The notes below the pieces were generated by a model. It ran no database searches. It was not told where the DNA came from and worked only from the letters and a program-made list of their open reading frames with translations. DNA of 32,675 nt, taken from NCBI GenBank assembly GCA_030693155.1, contig JAUYBJ010000239.1, forward strand, positions 1 through 32,675. The letters run 5' to 3'. Within the stretch, counting starts at the first letter, position 1; each line of letters opens with the position of its first letter. Source of the DNA: Methylococcales bacterium (GTDB lineage: Bacteria; Pseudomonadota; Gammaproteobacteria; Methylococcales; Methylomonadaceae). Positions 17,152 to 26,606 of the stretch are shown piece after piece. The position numbers were made by a program, and so were the translations under genes.

Positions 17152-17178
17152 GTCGGGTTAGGCTTGCCGTAACCCGAC
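17152..17178. repeat. GTCGGGTTA palindrome, copy 2
   Basis: GTCGGGTTA (17152-17160) and TAACCCGAC (17170-17178) form a perfect 9-bp stem with the loop GGCTTGCCG. It is one of three copies in this window. Confidence 0.8.
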
Positions 17179-17195
17179 ATTAATCTACGGTGTTT

Positions 17196-17222
17196 GTCGG
17201 GTTACGCTATCGCTAACCCGAC
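17196..17222. repeat. GTCGGGTTA palindrome, copy 3
   Basis: GTCGGGTTA (17196-17204) and TAACCCGAC (17214-17222) flank the loop CGCTATCGC. Copies 2 and 3 lie only 17 bases apart, a doublet of the kind seen in REP-type elements. This copy is also 34 bases downstream of the pgm stop and may affect its mRNA 3' end. Confidence 0.8.
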
Positions 17223-17256
17223 CTACTGACTTTTTCGTGCTTTTCGTGGATAAAAA

Positions 17257-18900
<1,644 letters not shown>

Positions 18901-18965
18901 TTAGTGCGACAATTAACGTGGTGGATAAAGTACACCAAAACTCTTTTACAGTGTAGATTTTAATT

Positions 18966-19916
18966 ATGTTACGATTTTGTATATTATTATGTTGTGGTTT
19001 TTTCTCTTTTGCGGTGAATGCGGACAACCGTGTTCCAGCAAATTTATTCGGTCGTACACCTGCGAGTGTCAGTAATTACGCGCCCGTGAATGTAAGTGCT
19101 TATAAACCTGCAAGTGTGATGAGTAATACACCCGCGAGCGTAAGCGGTTATAAACCTGCGACTGTGAGCAGTAACACGCCTGCGAGTGTGATGAGTAATA
19201 CACCCGCGAGCGTAAGTGCTTATAAACCTGCAACTGTGAGCACTAATACGCCTGCGAGTGTCAGTAGTTACGCGCCCGTGAATGTAAGCGGTTATAAACC
19301 TGCAACTGTAAGCAGTAACACGCCTGCGAGTGTCAGTGGTTACGCACCCGTGAATGTAAGTGCTTATAAACCTGCGAGTGTGATGAGTAATACACCCGCG
19401 AGTGTAAGCAACCATGTTCCGAGTTATGCAGATAGCTCTATTTGGTTGTTAGTGGACACCAAAGCACATAAAATTGAAGTAAAACAAGGTGAGCAGACGC
19501 TGGAAACGCTCAGTGGCATTGCCATCGGGCGAAAAGGCGCAGGCTTAAAAGGGCATCGTGGTGATGATATTACGCCCTACGGTAATTATAGGATTGGCTG
19601 GGTTGGCGAAAAAAGTAATTTTCGTAAATTTTTTGGTTTAACCTATCCGTCTACGCAAGATGCGGAAATCGCATTGAAGCGTGGTGTAATTAGTCAAACT
19701 GACTATTACAGCATTGTTACCGCGCATCAATCTAACCAGATACCGCCACAAAATACACCATTAGGTGGGCAAATAGGCATACATGGTATAGGTGCGGGGG
19801 ACGAAAGAGTTCACCAAGCATTTGACTGGACGCATGGTTGTATCGCCTTGACTAACACTCAAATCGATCATCTAAGCCAATGGTTGGATACGGGAACAGT
19901 AGTAAAAATAAAATAA
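18966..19916 (+). CDS. L,D-transpeptidase with an octapeptide repeat linker
   Basis: This 316-residue exported protein has a signal peptide (MLRFCILLCCGFFSFAVNA), then 15 tandem eight-residue repeats of the type TPASVSxY / KPATVSxN / APVNVSxY (residues 31-150), then a YkuD-type catalytic domain (about 155-316) with IGIHGIG (His273) and DWTHGCIAL (His290, Cys292). The catalytic Cys is intact. YkuD enzymes form 3-3 cross-links or attach lipoproteins to diaminopimelate in peptidoglycan. The related E. coli YafK/DpaA detaches them, so direction cannot be fixed from sequence. The next gene encodes a Braun-type lipoprotein, an obvious candidate substrate. The repeat may span the periplasm or bind glycan. 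Confidence 0.88.
   Translation: MLRFCILLCCGFFSFAVNADNRVPANLFGRTPASVSNYAPVNVSAYKPASVMSNTPASVSGYKPATVSSNTPASVMSNTPASVSAYKPATVSTNTPASVSSYAPVNVSGYKPATVSSNTPASVSGYAPVNVSAYKPASVMSNTPASVSNHVPSYADSSIWLLVDTKAHKIEVKQGEQTLETLSGIAIGRKGAGLKGHRGDDITPYGNYRIGWVGEKSNFRKFFGLTYPSTQDAEIALKRGVISQTDYYSIVTAHQSNQIPPQNTPLGGQIGIHGIGAGDERVHQAFDWTHGCIALTNTQIDHLSQWLDTGTVVKIK
19056..19415 (+). repeat. 15 x 24-bp in-frame tandem repeat
   Basis: There are fifteen uninterrupted 24-base units with variants of ACxCCTGCGAGTGTxAG. Three unit types (starting T-P, K-P and A-P) are arranged with a visible higher-order pattern: the run A-P/K-P/T-P recurs near the start, middle and end. The repeat also leaves the minus strand open as a 123-codon shadow frame. 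Lack of unique spacers rules out CRISPR. Confidence 0.9.
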
Positions 19917-19918
19917 AA

Positions 19919-19948
19919 TTGGAAAAACACGAGAAATAGTGGTAAATT
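19919..19948 (+). promoter_or_regulatory. candidate sigma70 promoter of the lipoprotein gene
   Basis: TTGGAA (19919-19924), an 18-base spacer, then TAAATT (19943-19948) preceded by TGG, giving an extended -10. It lies 48 bases before the start codon, leaving a short leader with AAGG as ribosome binding site. This fits a gene expected to be highly expressed. Confidence 0.45.
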
Positions 19949-19996
19949 AATCCCAGTTTTATGTTCATATAACTCTCAAAAACAAGGTAAATAAAA

Positions 19997-20275
19997 ATGA
20001 AAAAAATCGTAAAATTAACCATGATCGCTATGGTTGCTAGCTTAGTTGTTGGTTGTGCTACTAACGACGACATCGCTAACTTACAATCACAAATTGATGG
20101 TTTGAAATCTTCAGTTTCACAAGCTTCTTCTGACGCTGCATCTGCTAAATCAGCTGCTGATTCAGCTTCTGCTCAAGCTGCTTCTGCTGAAGCTGCTGCT
20201 AACCGTGCGGCTCAATATGCTCAAGAAACTAACAGCAAATTGGATGCAATGTTCGCAAAAACAATGAGAAAATAA
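19997..20275 (+). CDS. Braun-type murein lipoprotein (Lpp/OprI-like)
   Basis: This 92-residue lipoprotein has the signal MKKIVKLTMIAMVASLVVGC, with the lipidated Cys at 20. Its mature part is a single Ala-rich heptad helix (ANLQSQIDGLKSSVSQ, then AASAKSAADSASAQAAS), as in Lpp and OprI, which form trimeric coiled coils. It ends KTMRK, so the terminal Lys is available for covalent attachment to peptidoglycan. Codon use is strongly biased (GCT/GCA alanine, no rare codons), and promoter and terminator are strong, as expected for an abundant envelope protein. The adjacent L,D-transpeptidase is a likely attachment or release enzyme. Confidence 0.9.
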   Translation: MKKIVKLTMIAMVASLVVGCATNDDIANLQSQIDGLKSSVSQASSDAASAKSAADSASAQAASAEAAANRAAQYAQETNSKLDAMFAKTMRK

Positions 20276-20297
20276 TTTCTCATTGCTTAACGGCATG

Positions 20298-20333
20298 AAA
20301 AAGCCCAGTGACGCAAGTCACTGGGCTTTTTTT
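20298..20333 (+). terminator. strong intrinsic terminator after the lipoprotein gene
   Basis: AAAAAGCCCAGTGAC (20298-20312), tetraloop GCAA, GTCACTGGGCTTTTT (20317-20331), continuing into a T-tract through 20333. The perfect stem, stable tetraloop and A/T flanks make it potentially bidirectional. It also touches the stop codon of the converging rdgC gene. Confidence 0.95.
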
Positions 20334-21237
20334 ATGCTTTCAGTTCACCGCCGAATATCTCTAAAAGACGCGGAATAAAATTCGCCAATTCCAGCGACAT
20401 AATCGAAAAATCCACATCAAACCGCGCCGCTTCATCATCTGCATTAGTATCAGTCACCTGATCCTGCACCAAATCCAAAAATTTCAAGCGTTTAACCGAT
20501 AAATTCTCATCAAGGATAAAGCTCAAGCGATCCTCCCAATTAATTGCCAGTTTAATCACCTGCTTACCAATATCCAGATGATTTTTAATTTCGGGCAACG
20601 ACAAATCATGACGCTTACAACGAATCACCCCGCCCGCTTCTTCAGGAGAGCGTAATTCACATTCATCCTCAATCGTCACATCCTTAGGTGTTTCTTGCGT
20701 CAACAACCACTCTGTCATGGTTGCAATCGGTTTTTCTACCGTATTCAACGGCACAGCAGGCAACGAACCCAAACATTTACGCAATAAACTCAGCAAATCT
20801 TCTGCTTTATTGGCAGATGCAGAATCCACCACCAAAAAACCGCCCTGCACATCAATATACGCATACGACTTACGCGAAAAAGTAAACGCACGCGGCAACA
20901 ACTCAAAAATCAGCTCATCTTTAATCGCCGCGCGTTCTTTTTTGGATAATTTACGCCCTTCTGCCTCTTCCGTTTCGGCAATTTTTTCCAGCATCATTTC
21001 ATTTAAAACAGATGCAGGTAACACGCGCTCCTCTTTTTTAGTGCAAATCATCATAAAACCGTTCGCACTATGCACCAGCGGCGCAGCTTTACCGACAGGC
21101 GACACCCAGCCCAAGGAAAAATCCTCATGCGACCCACAAGGACGAAACGCCACCACCGCCAGCTTTTCCTCCAACTCCTCAGCCGATAAAGTAAACGCCT
21201 CCGTTAAGCGAAAAATACTCAGATTTTTAAACCACAT
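20332..21237 (-). CDS. rdgC: recombination-associated protein RdgC
   Basis: RdgC is a ring-shaped double-stranded DNA-binding protein that restrains RecA filament formation. In Neisseria it affects pilin variation. The protein starts MWFKNLSIFRLTEAF and contains LGWVSPVG, RKLSKKERAAIKDEL, a C-terminal half with CELRSPEEAGGVIRCKRHDL, and LSFILDENLSVKRLKFLD. Its 301 residues match the family (about 303). It is convergent with the lipoprotein gene and shares its terminator region. Confidence 0.95.
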   Translation of the reverse strand: MWFKNLSIFRLTEAFTLSAEELEEKLAVVAFRPCGSHEDFSLGWVSPVGKAAPLVHSANGFMMICTKKEERVLPASVLNEMMLEKIAETEEAEGRKLSKKERAAIKDELIFELLPRAFTFSRKSYAYIDVQGGFLVVDSASANKAEDLLSLLRKCLGSLPAVPLNTVEKPIATMTEWLLTQETPKDVTIEDECELRSPEEAGGVIRCKRHDLSLPEIKNHLDIGKQVIKLAINWEDRLSFILDENLSVKRLKFLDLVQDQVTDTNADDEAARFDVDFSIMSLELANFIPRLLEIFGGELKA

Positions 21238-21591
21238 ACTGTAATCCTATAAAAATAATGGTCGCGTATTATCGCACCATAACGTATCAACACACAGAAA
21301 GCCGCAGACGATTTAAATTCCTCCCACACCCTTCCCACAAACAACACACTGATTTTAAAGCCATTAACCTGCTTAAAGCCCACACCAAAAGCCACTTACA
21401 ACACAACCACAAACACCGAAAATCCCTAAAAATCTCCTGCATCTCTCCAATTACAAGCCATAACGCCATCCCTATAATATCGCCAACAACAGAGAAAATA
21501 ACAAACAACAGGGTGATAAAAATGGACGCAATCCAATTCATAACACCCGACAATAGCCATCTTAACTAATCACGGACAAGGACACATTAAA
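21238..21591. other. 354-base gap upstream of rdgC
   Basis: This gap must hold the rdgC promoter (minus strand) and the promoter for the DUF932-like gene. Both strands have short open frames. On the minus strand 21287-21553 encodes 88 residues with a hydrophobic N-terminus (MNWIASIFITLLFVIFSVVG), which could be a small membrane protein, but the second half is Cys/Trp/Leu-rich with no recognisable pattern. The plus-strand frame is His/Lys-rich and looks like a by-product. No RNA gene or strong repeat is apparent. Confidence 0.4.
21287..21553 (-). CDS. possible small membrane protein, doubtful
   Basis: This is an 88-codon frame upstream of rdgC on the same strand. The first 35 residues could form a membrane hairpin (ASIFITLLFVIFSVVGDIIGM then ALWLVIGE). 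The remainder looks like translated AT/GT-rich intergenic sequence. An internal ATG (fifth codon) is a possible alternative start. I list it because nothing else explains this interval. Confidence 0.2.
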   Translation of the reverse strand: MSGVMNWIASIFITLLFVIFSVVGDIIGMALWLVIGEMQEIFRDFRCLWLCCKWLLVWALSRLMALKSVCCLWEGCGRNLNRLRLSVC

Positions 21592-22674
21592 ATGCTAAAC
21601 CAACGCAGAGTTTATAACGAAAAAACTAATCCAATTCAGGCATTGGTTAGCCGTGAAAACGCCATGCAGCAGCTTAATGTTGAACTGCCTGTCAAAGTGC
21701 GATTATCAGAAAATGGTAAAAACGTGCAGATTGTTCATAACGGCGTAGTGTTAAACGGAGCGGTTGAACGTCCATTAATACACCAGCTCGGTGGTCGTGC
21801 GTGGGGAAACAATCAAGGCTTCACTGTAATCGAGGAGCTTTGGCAACAAAAGTTTGACCATAATCGTGCCGAACTGGAACAAGACTTGGCGGGCGTTTTT
21901 AGTCGTAATGACCTCTCTATTCGTTATCACACCGATAAAGGACAAAACAAAATTTATGGCATCGTCACGCCGCATTTTGTCGATGTCAATCAGCTTGAAT
22001 TTCGCAAAAACTTCATCGAACAAACCCGCCAAACAACCGCATTAATACCCGAAAGCCAAGGTTTTCGAGTGGGTCGTTTTGGAGAAGTGATTGAATATTT
22101 TGACTTTGATAGCTCTGGTTTTCAGACTGAATTTCGCTATGGTCTCGTTTATGCCAGAAATAACGGTTATGAAGCCTATCGAGTGAATTGGGAGAGACTT
22201 GTACTCATTTGCACCAATGGGCTAACAGGCTGGAGAGGCAGTAACTTTTCATGGAAGCACACCAAAGAATTTGATTTGGCAGAATTTATCGCCAGCACCG
22301 TCAAAGAAGGCGTTGGCAATCAAAAATTCTTGGAAGAGCGAATCACCGCTTCCAGAAATACGCAACTCAATCAGAACTGGATACAAGAATTAATGGCACG
22401 CTTGTCATTAATCCCCCCGTCAAAAAATCGCATTACTGACAGGCTGGCAATTGAAGCCGACCAAGTCGGTTACAACGAATGGGCATTAAGCCAATCATTA
22501 ACGTGGCTAGGTTCGCATGAAAAAGCACTGTCATTTAGAAGTCAGCGACAATTGATTGATTTAGGCACGAGTATTCTCGAACACTCGCTTGATGAGGTAT
22601 TAGAGGAAGAGTCCAAGCCCTGTTATGATGGCTATTATGGCTTGATTTTGCCTAAGGGGTTTAAGCGTGGTTAG
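21592..22674 (+). CDS. DUF932-like phage/plasmid-type protein
   Basis: This 360-residue soluble protein has a central part, YRVNWERLVLICTNGLTGWRG followed by a conserved His (SWKHTKEFD), that resembles the R-x-VCTNGL...H core of DUF932 proteins (PF06067) typical of phages, plasmids and integrated elements. Biochemical function is unknown. The first ~60 residues are specific to this protein. Base composition is closer to the core than that of the next two genes. An ATG preceded by ACAAGGAC fits a normal start. It opens the accessory block that runs to 28.3 kb. Confidence 0.7.
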   Translation: MLNQRRVYNEKTNPIQALVSRENAMQQLNVELPVKVRLSENGKNVQIVHNGVVLNGAVERPLIHQLGGRAWGNNQGFTVIEELWQQKFDHNRAELEQDLAGVFSRNDLSIRYHTDKGQNKIYGIVTPHFVDVNQLEFRKNFIEQTRQTTALIPESQGFRVGRFGEVIEYFDFDSSGFQTEFRYGLVYARNNGYEAYRVNWERLVLICTNGLTGWRGSNFSWKHTKEFDLAEFIASTVKEGVGNQKFLEERITASRNTQLNQNWIQELMARLSLIPPSKNRITDRLAIEADQVGYNEWALSQSLTWLGSHEKALSFRSQRQLIDLGTSILEHSLDEVLEEESKPCYDGYYGLILPKGFKRG

Positions 22675-22736
22675 TCGGTGGGGCGTTTGTGTGAATAGTA
22701 TTTTTTTGATTTTTATAATAACCGAGGCGTTTACTT

Positions 22737-24635
22737 ATGACAGATAAACAAGAAACTCATGAACTTGCTTTAATTAATTTAACTAAAGCAATTGAGTTAA
22801 ATCCTAATGATGCCGTCGCTTATTTTAGTCGAGCTAATGATTATAATGAACAAAATAACTATGGACTTGCTTTAGCTGACTATAATAAAGCTATTAAATT
22901 AAATCCAAATTATACTGAGGCTTATAAAGGCAGAAGTCTTTGTTATGAAAAACAAGAGGAACATAAACTTTCCTCAGATGATATGAAAAATGCTTTTATG
23001 TTAGAGCTTGGTTTTGAACCAATAGATTATGAGCTTTCCTTAGCTAATTATACTAAAGTTATTGAATCAGATCCCAATAATGCTACTTCTTATTTTAGTC
23101 GAGCTAATTTTTATAATACGCAAAAAGAATATGACCTTGCTTTAGTTGATTTTACTAAGGCTATTGAGTTAAACCCTAATTACGCTTTCGCTTATTGCAA
23201 TAGAGGTATTTGTCATTATAAACAAGAAAATTATAAACTCGCCTTAGATGATTTTACTAAAGCTATTGAATTAGCCCCTGATTTTAATGTTCCTTACAGT
23301 TATCGCGCTAACTATTATTATAAACAAGAAAATTATAAACTCGCCTTAGATGACTATACTAAACTTATAAATTTTGCTCCAAATGATGATAGTAATGCTT
23401 ATTACAGTAGAGCTAAATGTTATATTAAACAAGAAAATTATCAGCTTGCTTTGGATGATTTCACTAAAGCTATTGAGATATGTGAAAATTTATATTTAGA
23501 CGACATTTTTACACGCGCTCCACATAACGATTATTATGGCAGGGCTTTTTGTTATTATAAACTAGAAAAATATAGTCTTAGCCTCACCGATATTGATAAT
23601 GCGATTAAATTTTGTAACTCATTAGAAATTAAAAGTAGATATTGTTTATCGGCAAATACTATTGCTTGCAGTGCAAAAAAATATAGTAAGGCTAAAGATT
23701 ATATTGAACAAGCTTTTGAAAATGCAGATTCAATAGAACAGAAGCATAAGGATATTTACTTTAAAGAAATTGATAAAACAGAAAAGCTAGAAGAAAAAAA
23801 CAAAGAACTGAACAATTTAATTGCCATGTTCGCCCATAATTTTTTAGGCACATTACAATGTATTCGTTCTAATGCCGAACATGACAATAATGCTAAAATT
23901 CATTTAAAAACCGTCAAAATGATGAGCGGTGCATTAACGGCTTTTAGTATTATATCTGCCGATGATGACAAATTAATTGAACAACTCAAACAAGACAATA
24001 CAGGCGAAACAAACCTACTGCAAAATCTCGCCAATAATTTAGCCTTGGCTATTTCACAATTACTCAGCAAAACCAATAAGGCTAAAATCATCAATCTATA
24101 TCTAAACTATTTGTGTAAAACAAACCAGATTGATAAAAATACCACCAGCGCAGAACTGAGCGCGAGAGAAAATAGAGATTATCGGAAAAAATGGCAAGCC
24201 TTACAGCATCAATGGGAAGATGAATTTAATGCCTTATTTTCTGAAAATGTAGAATTATCCAGCTTGCAAGTATGGTTAGCCGATAATTTTTTCCCTGTGC
24301 AAATAACAGGCTTTGATAATTACAACATCCGTTTTAAAGAGTATGACATTACATATTCTATTTTTCTAATAATATTCATGGAAATATTAGTCAATGCCTT
24401 AAAATACATGGATGTTAGCAAAAACCAGCCATTAAAATTAACGCTATGCAAACAAGACCAGTATTATCACTTAATCTGTGAAAATCCAAGTTCACAAGAA
24501 ACCTATCGAGGCACACACAAAGGCATGGACTTTTTAAAATCTATTGCCAGAAAATTAAACGCACAATTTATCACCGAATCCACCGAACAACAGTTTAAAA
24601 CCACGTTCATTATTCCCGCTGAATTACTTGATTAA
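22737..24635 (+). CDS. TPR-containing soluble histidine kinase-like protein
   Basis: This 632-residue protein has no signal or membrane segment. Residues 5-330 are about eight TPR units (for example LALVDFTKAIELNPNYAFAYCNRG and LALDDFTKAIELAPDF). A short coiled coil follows (345-360), then AHNFLGTLQCIRSNAE with His367, resembling a dimerisation/phosphotransfer H-box. The C-terminus (about 535-632) is a GHKL-type ATPase with N-box EILVNALKYMD (Asn553) and a shortened G-box GTHKGMDFLKSIARKL. The canonical DxGxG box is not clear (CENPSSQ instead), so kinase activity is probable but unproven. The gene is strongly AT-rich. A receiver-HEPN gene starts 9 bases after its stop, suggesting a cognate pair. 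Confidence 0.75.
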   Translation: MTDKQETHELALINLTKAIELNPNDAVAYFSRANDYNEQNNYGLALADYNKAIKLNPNYTEAYKGRSLCYEKQEEHKLSSDDMKNAFMLELGFEPIDYELSLANYTKVIESDPNNATSYFSRANFYNTQKEYDLALVDFTKAIELNPNYAFAYCNRGICHYKQENYKLALDDFTKAIELAPDFNVPYSYRANYYYKQENYKLALDDYTKLINFAPNDDSNAYYSRAKCYIKQENYQLALDDFTKAIEICENLYLDDIFTRAPHNDYYGRAFCYYKLEKYSLSLTDIDNAIKFCNSLEIKSRYCLSANTIACSAKKYSKAKDYIEQAFENADSIEQKHKDIYFKEIDKTEKLEEKNKELNNLIAMFAHNFLGTLQCIRSNAEHDNNAKIHLKTVKMMSGALTAFSIISADDDKLIEQLKQDNTGETNLLQNLANNLALAISQLLSKTNKAKIINLYLNYLCKTNQIDKNTTSAELSARENRDYRKKWQALQHQWEDEFNALFSENVELSSLQVWLADNFFPVQITGFDNYNIRFKEYDITYSIFLIIFMEILVNALKYMDVSKNQPLKLTLCKQDQYYHLICENPSSQETYRGTHKGMDFLKSIARKLNAQFITESTEQQFKTTFIIPAELLD

Positions 24636-24644
24636 GGCAATCGC

Positions 24645-26054
24645 ATGACACACTTTTTATGGGTAGAAGATTTTAATTTTTCTGAAATTAACCGTTCAGA
24701 AAATATAGTTAGCTCAACAGTCAGTTCGGTTTTTGGTAGTGTTTTAGATGACACAGAATTAAGCGCGAGACTTGCAGAAGAAGATGAAAGTGATGCACAG
24801 GATTTTTTAGAAGAAAAAGGCATTTTCTTAAAGCTCAATTTATTAGAAGCATTAGAGTTTATTAACGACCCTAAAGAATTAGCTAAAATTGATTTCGTGG
24901 TTTTGGATGTTGATATGCCACTGGAAAATGGACAACGCGATAATAATAATTATCTATCTAGTTTAATTGAACGATGCCCACCAGAAGATGCTTTAAGAAA
25001 AATTGCAGGCTATCATATTTATACCGAGTTAGTTATAGAACTTGGTTTTCCTAAAAAGCATATTTTGTTTTGTTCAAATCATGCGAGTTATTTTGAAGAA
25101 CTTAAAAATAAATTTGCCAGTGCCAATATAAAGCCGCCTATTTCACCCAATACAAATGAACCATTTTTAAGAAAAGAGGATAAAGAATTTATTAATCAAT
25201 GGCTAAACGATGCGCACCTTGATTATTTTGTTCTTAGGCGTGGAATTATTGAAGGCTGTAAGTATTTAAAAAGTTTGTCAGAAGAAAAGCTGCAATTTAA
25301 AGAATTTATTAAAAAAGACGATGATAAAAAAATCGAACTTGAAGATATACGCGATTATTTAGGTGTGTTAGAAAACTTTTTACCTTTGCGTAAACCTAGC
25401 GATAAAGCAGCACGTTATAAACTCTTTGTCAGAACATTAGCGCATGAATGGGAAGCTGCCGAACCACAATTAATCAATAAAGCGGATAAAAATACTGGAA
25501 AATATTCTTTTGCATGGATAATGAAAATGAGCCGTAATTGGTTAGCACATGGCAAAGTATTTGAACAATTAACAGCGCAAGATGTGGCTTATTTATTTAT
25601 CGTCAATATGCGAGCTATGTTTGATTTAGGTAGTGATTTATTACCGTATGAAAGAAATTTATTAAGTTTATTCACCGATGTTATTTCAGTGCAAGAAATG
25701 CAAGATAAAATCGGTAAAGGTGTTCAGGATAGAAAAATTCCACTGGTTGAAAACTATGCGGTATTGCTAAAGAAAACGGGGAATACTTGGCAAGCGATTA
25801 ATTTTCACGATGCTTTAAATAATCTGCAAAAAAATAAAAATAAGGTAACTGAAAGTGAGTTTCTTATCAAAGGTCTTTATCAAACATTTTGGTTTTTAAC
25901 ATCTAGTGGCAGTGTTTTTATTCCATTTGATGAAGAGAAAATTAAAGGCTTCACTCGCTTACAATATCAGTTTAACTATTTTGATTATCACTATCAAAAA
26001 CAGGATTATCTTTTTGAATTAGCACGGCATATTTACAGCCGTAGTTTCTCTTAG
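24645..26054 (+). CDS. receiver-like / HEPN-like two-domain protein
   Basis: This 469-residue protein has an N-terminal ~175 residues that resemble a response-regulator receiver: HFLWVEDF (acidic pair E8-D9), IDFVVLDVDMPLENG (phospho-acceptor Asp88 with the DxDMP turn) and a later strand HILFCSNH. A ~40-residue insertion separates the first strand from the phospho-site. The C-terminal helical part contains MSRNWLAHGK, an R297-x4-H302 pattern diagnostic of HEPN ribonuclease-like domains. There is no DNA-binding output domain. It directly follows the TPR kinase, so the reading is a two-component pair with a toxin-like output. The match is by motif only. Confidence 0.7.
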   Translation: MTHFLWVEDFNFSEINRSENIVSSTVSSVFGSVLDDTELSARLAEEDESDAQDFLEEKGIFLKLNLLEALEFINDPKELAKIDFVVLDVDMPLENGQRDNNNYLSSLIERCPPEDALRKIAGYHIYTELVIELGFPKKHILFCSNHASYFEELKNKFASANIKPPISPNTNEPFLRKEDKEFINQWLNDAHLDYFVLRRGIIEGCKYLKSLSEEKLQFKEFIKKDDDKKIELEDIRDYLGVLENFLPLRKPSDKAARYKLFVRTLAHEWEAAEPQLINKADKNTGKYSFAWIMKMSRNWLAHGKVFEQLTAQDVAYLFIVNMRAMFDLGSDLLPYERNLLSLFTDVISVQEMQDKIGKGVQDRKIPLVENYAVLLKKTGNTWQAINFHDALNNLQKNKNKVTESEFLIKGLYQTFWFLTSSGSVFIPFDEEKIKGFTRLQYQFNYFDYHYQKQDYLFELARHIYSRSFS

Positions 26055-26077
26055 GACTAAAAAATTTAGGTGGAATC

Positions 26078-26329
26078 ATGCAACAAATATTAGCTCCATT
26101 CAGCGCAACTATTTCAGAATTAAAAAAAAATCCTACTGCGTTACTTAATCAAGCGCAGGGCGAGGCTATCGCTATTATTAATCATAGTTTACCAATGGCT
26201 TATCTTGTTCCTGCTGATGTGTATGAACAGCTTTTGGAAAAACTAGAGGATTATGAGTTGGGTCAGATAGTTAAGGAACGACAAGCGGAAAAACACTTGG
26301 CAATCGAAGTTTCACTTGATGACTTATAA
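26078..26329 (+). CDS. Phd/YefM-type antitoxin
   Basis: This 83-residue protein begins APFSATISELKKNPTALLNQA, followed by EAIAIINHSLPMAYLVPADVYEQLLE, the fold of Phd/YefM/StbD antitoxins. The N-terminal half binds operator DNA and the acidic, disordered C-terminus (EKHLAIEVSLDDL) wraps the toxin. The stop lies 11 bases inside the toxin gene, the usual coupling. AGGTGG upstream of the ATG is a good ribosome binding site. The pair is probably autoregulated. Confidence 0.9.
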   Translation: MQQILAPFSATISELKKNPTALLNQAQGEAIAIINHSLPMAYLVPADVYEQLLEKLEDYELGQIVKERQAEKHLAIEVSLDDL

Positions 26330-26606
26330 GTTAAAATTTCTGCCTAGTGCAAAAAAAGAATGGGATAAATTGGATAATAGCATTCAATCTCAGTTTAAAT
26401 CCAAACTGAAAAAGTGTTTAGAAAATCCACATATTCCTGCCAATAGATTAACTGGCTTTAATTGTGCCTATAAAATAAAACTTCGTTCAGCAGGTTATCG
26501 GCTTGTGTATGAAGTTGATGATCAAGAAATAATTGTGTTTTTTATTGAGGTGGGTAAAAGGGAAAATAATAGTGTCTACAATAAAGCAAGAGATCGAAAA
26601 AAATAA
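26319..26606 (+). CDS. RelE/ParE-superfamily toxin
   Basis: This 95-residue basic protein begins MTYKLKFLPSAKKEWDKLDNSIQSQF, then LENPHIPANRLTGFNCAYKIKLRSAGYRLVYEV and VFFIEVGKRENNSVYNKA, the full RelE/StbE arrangement. The basic and aromatic residues (K, R, R, Y) used by mRNA interferases on the ribosome are present. ATG 26319 is preferred over an upstream TTG at 26316. It overlaps the antitoxin by 11 bases. The next gene begins inside its 3' end. Confidence 0.9.
   Translation: MTYKLKFLPSAKKEWDKLDNSIQSQFKSKLKKCLENPHIPANRLTGFNCAYKIKLRSAGYRLVYEVDDQEIIVFFIEVGKRENNSVYNKARDRKK

Noticed and set aside
19044-19415. 123-codon open frame on the minus strand across the octapeptide repeats
   Set aside because: It exists only because the 24-bp repeat has no stops in that frame. 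It lies entirely inside the L,D-transpeptidase gene and has no start context or recognisable protein features.
19056-19415. Possible CRISPR array
   Set aside because: The 24-base units are contiguous with no unique spacers, and they encode an in-frame octapeptide.
21258-21569. 103-codon plus-strand frame between rdgC and the DUF932-like gene
   Set aside because: His/Lys/Thr-rich composition with no pattern, no ribosome binding site, and a competing frame on the other strand. It looks like non-coding sequence.
26533-26571. TTG start for the Nudix gene
   Set aside because: It would overlap relE by 74 bases and the added residues are translated relE sequence in another frame. GTG 26572 has a better ribosome binding site.
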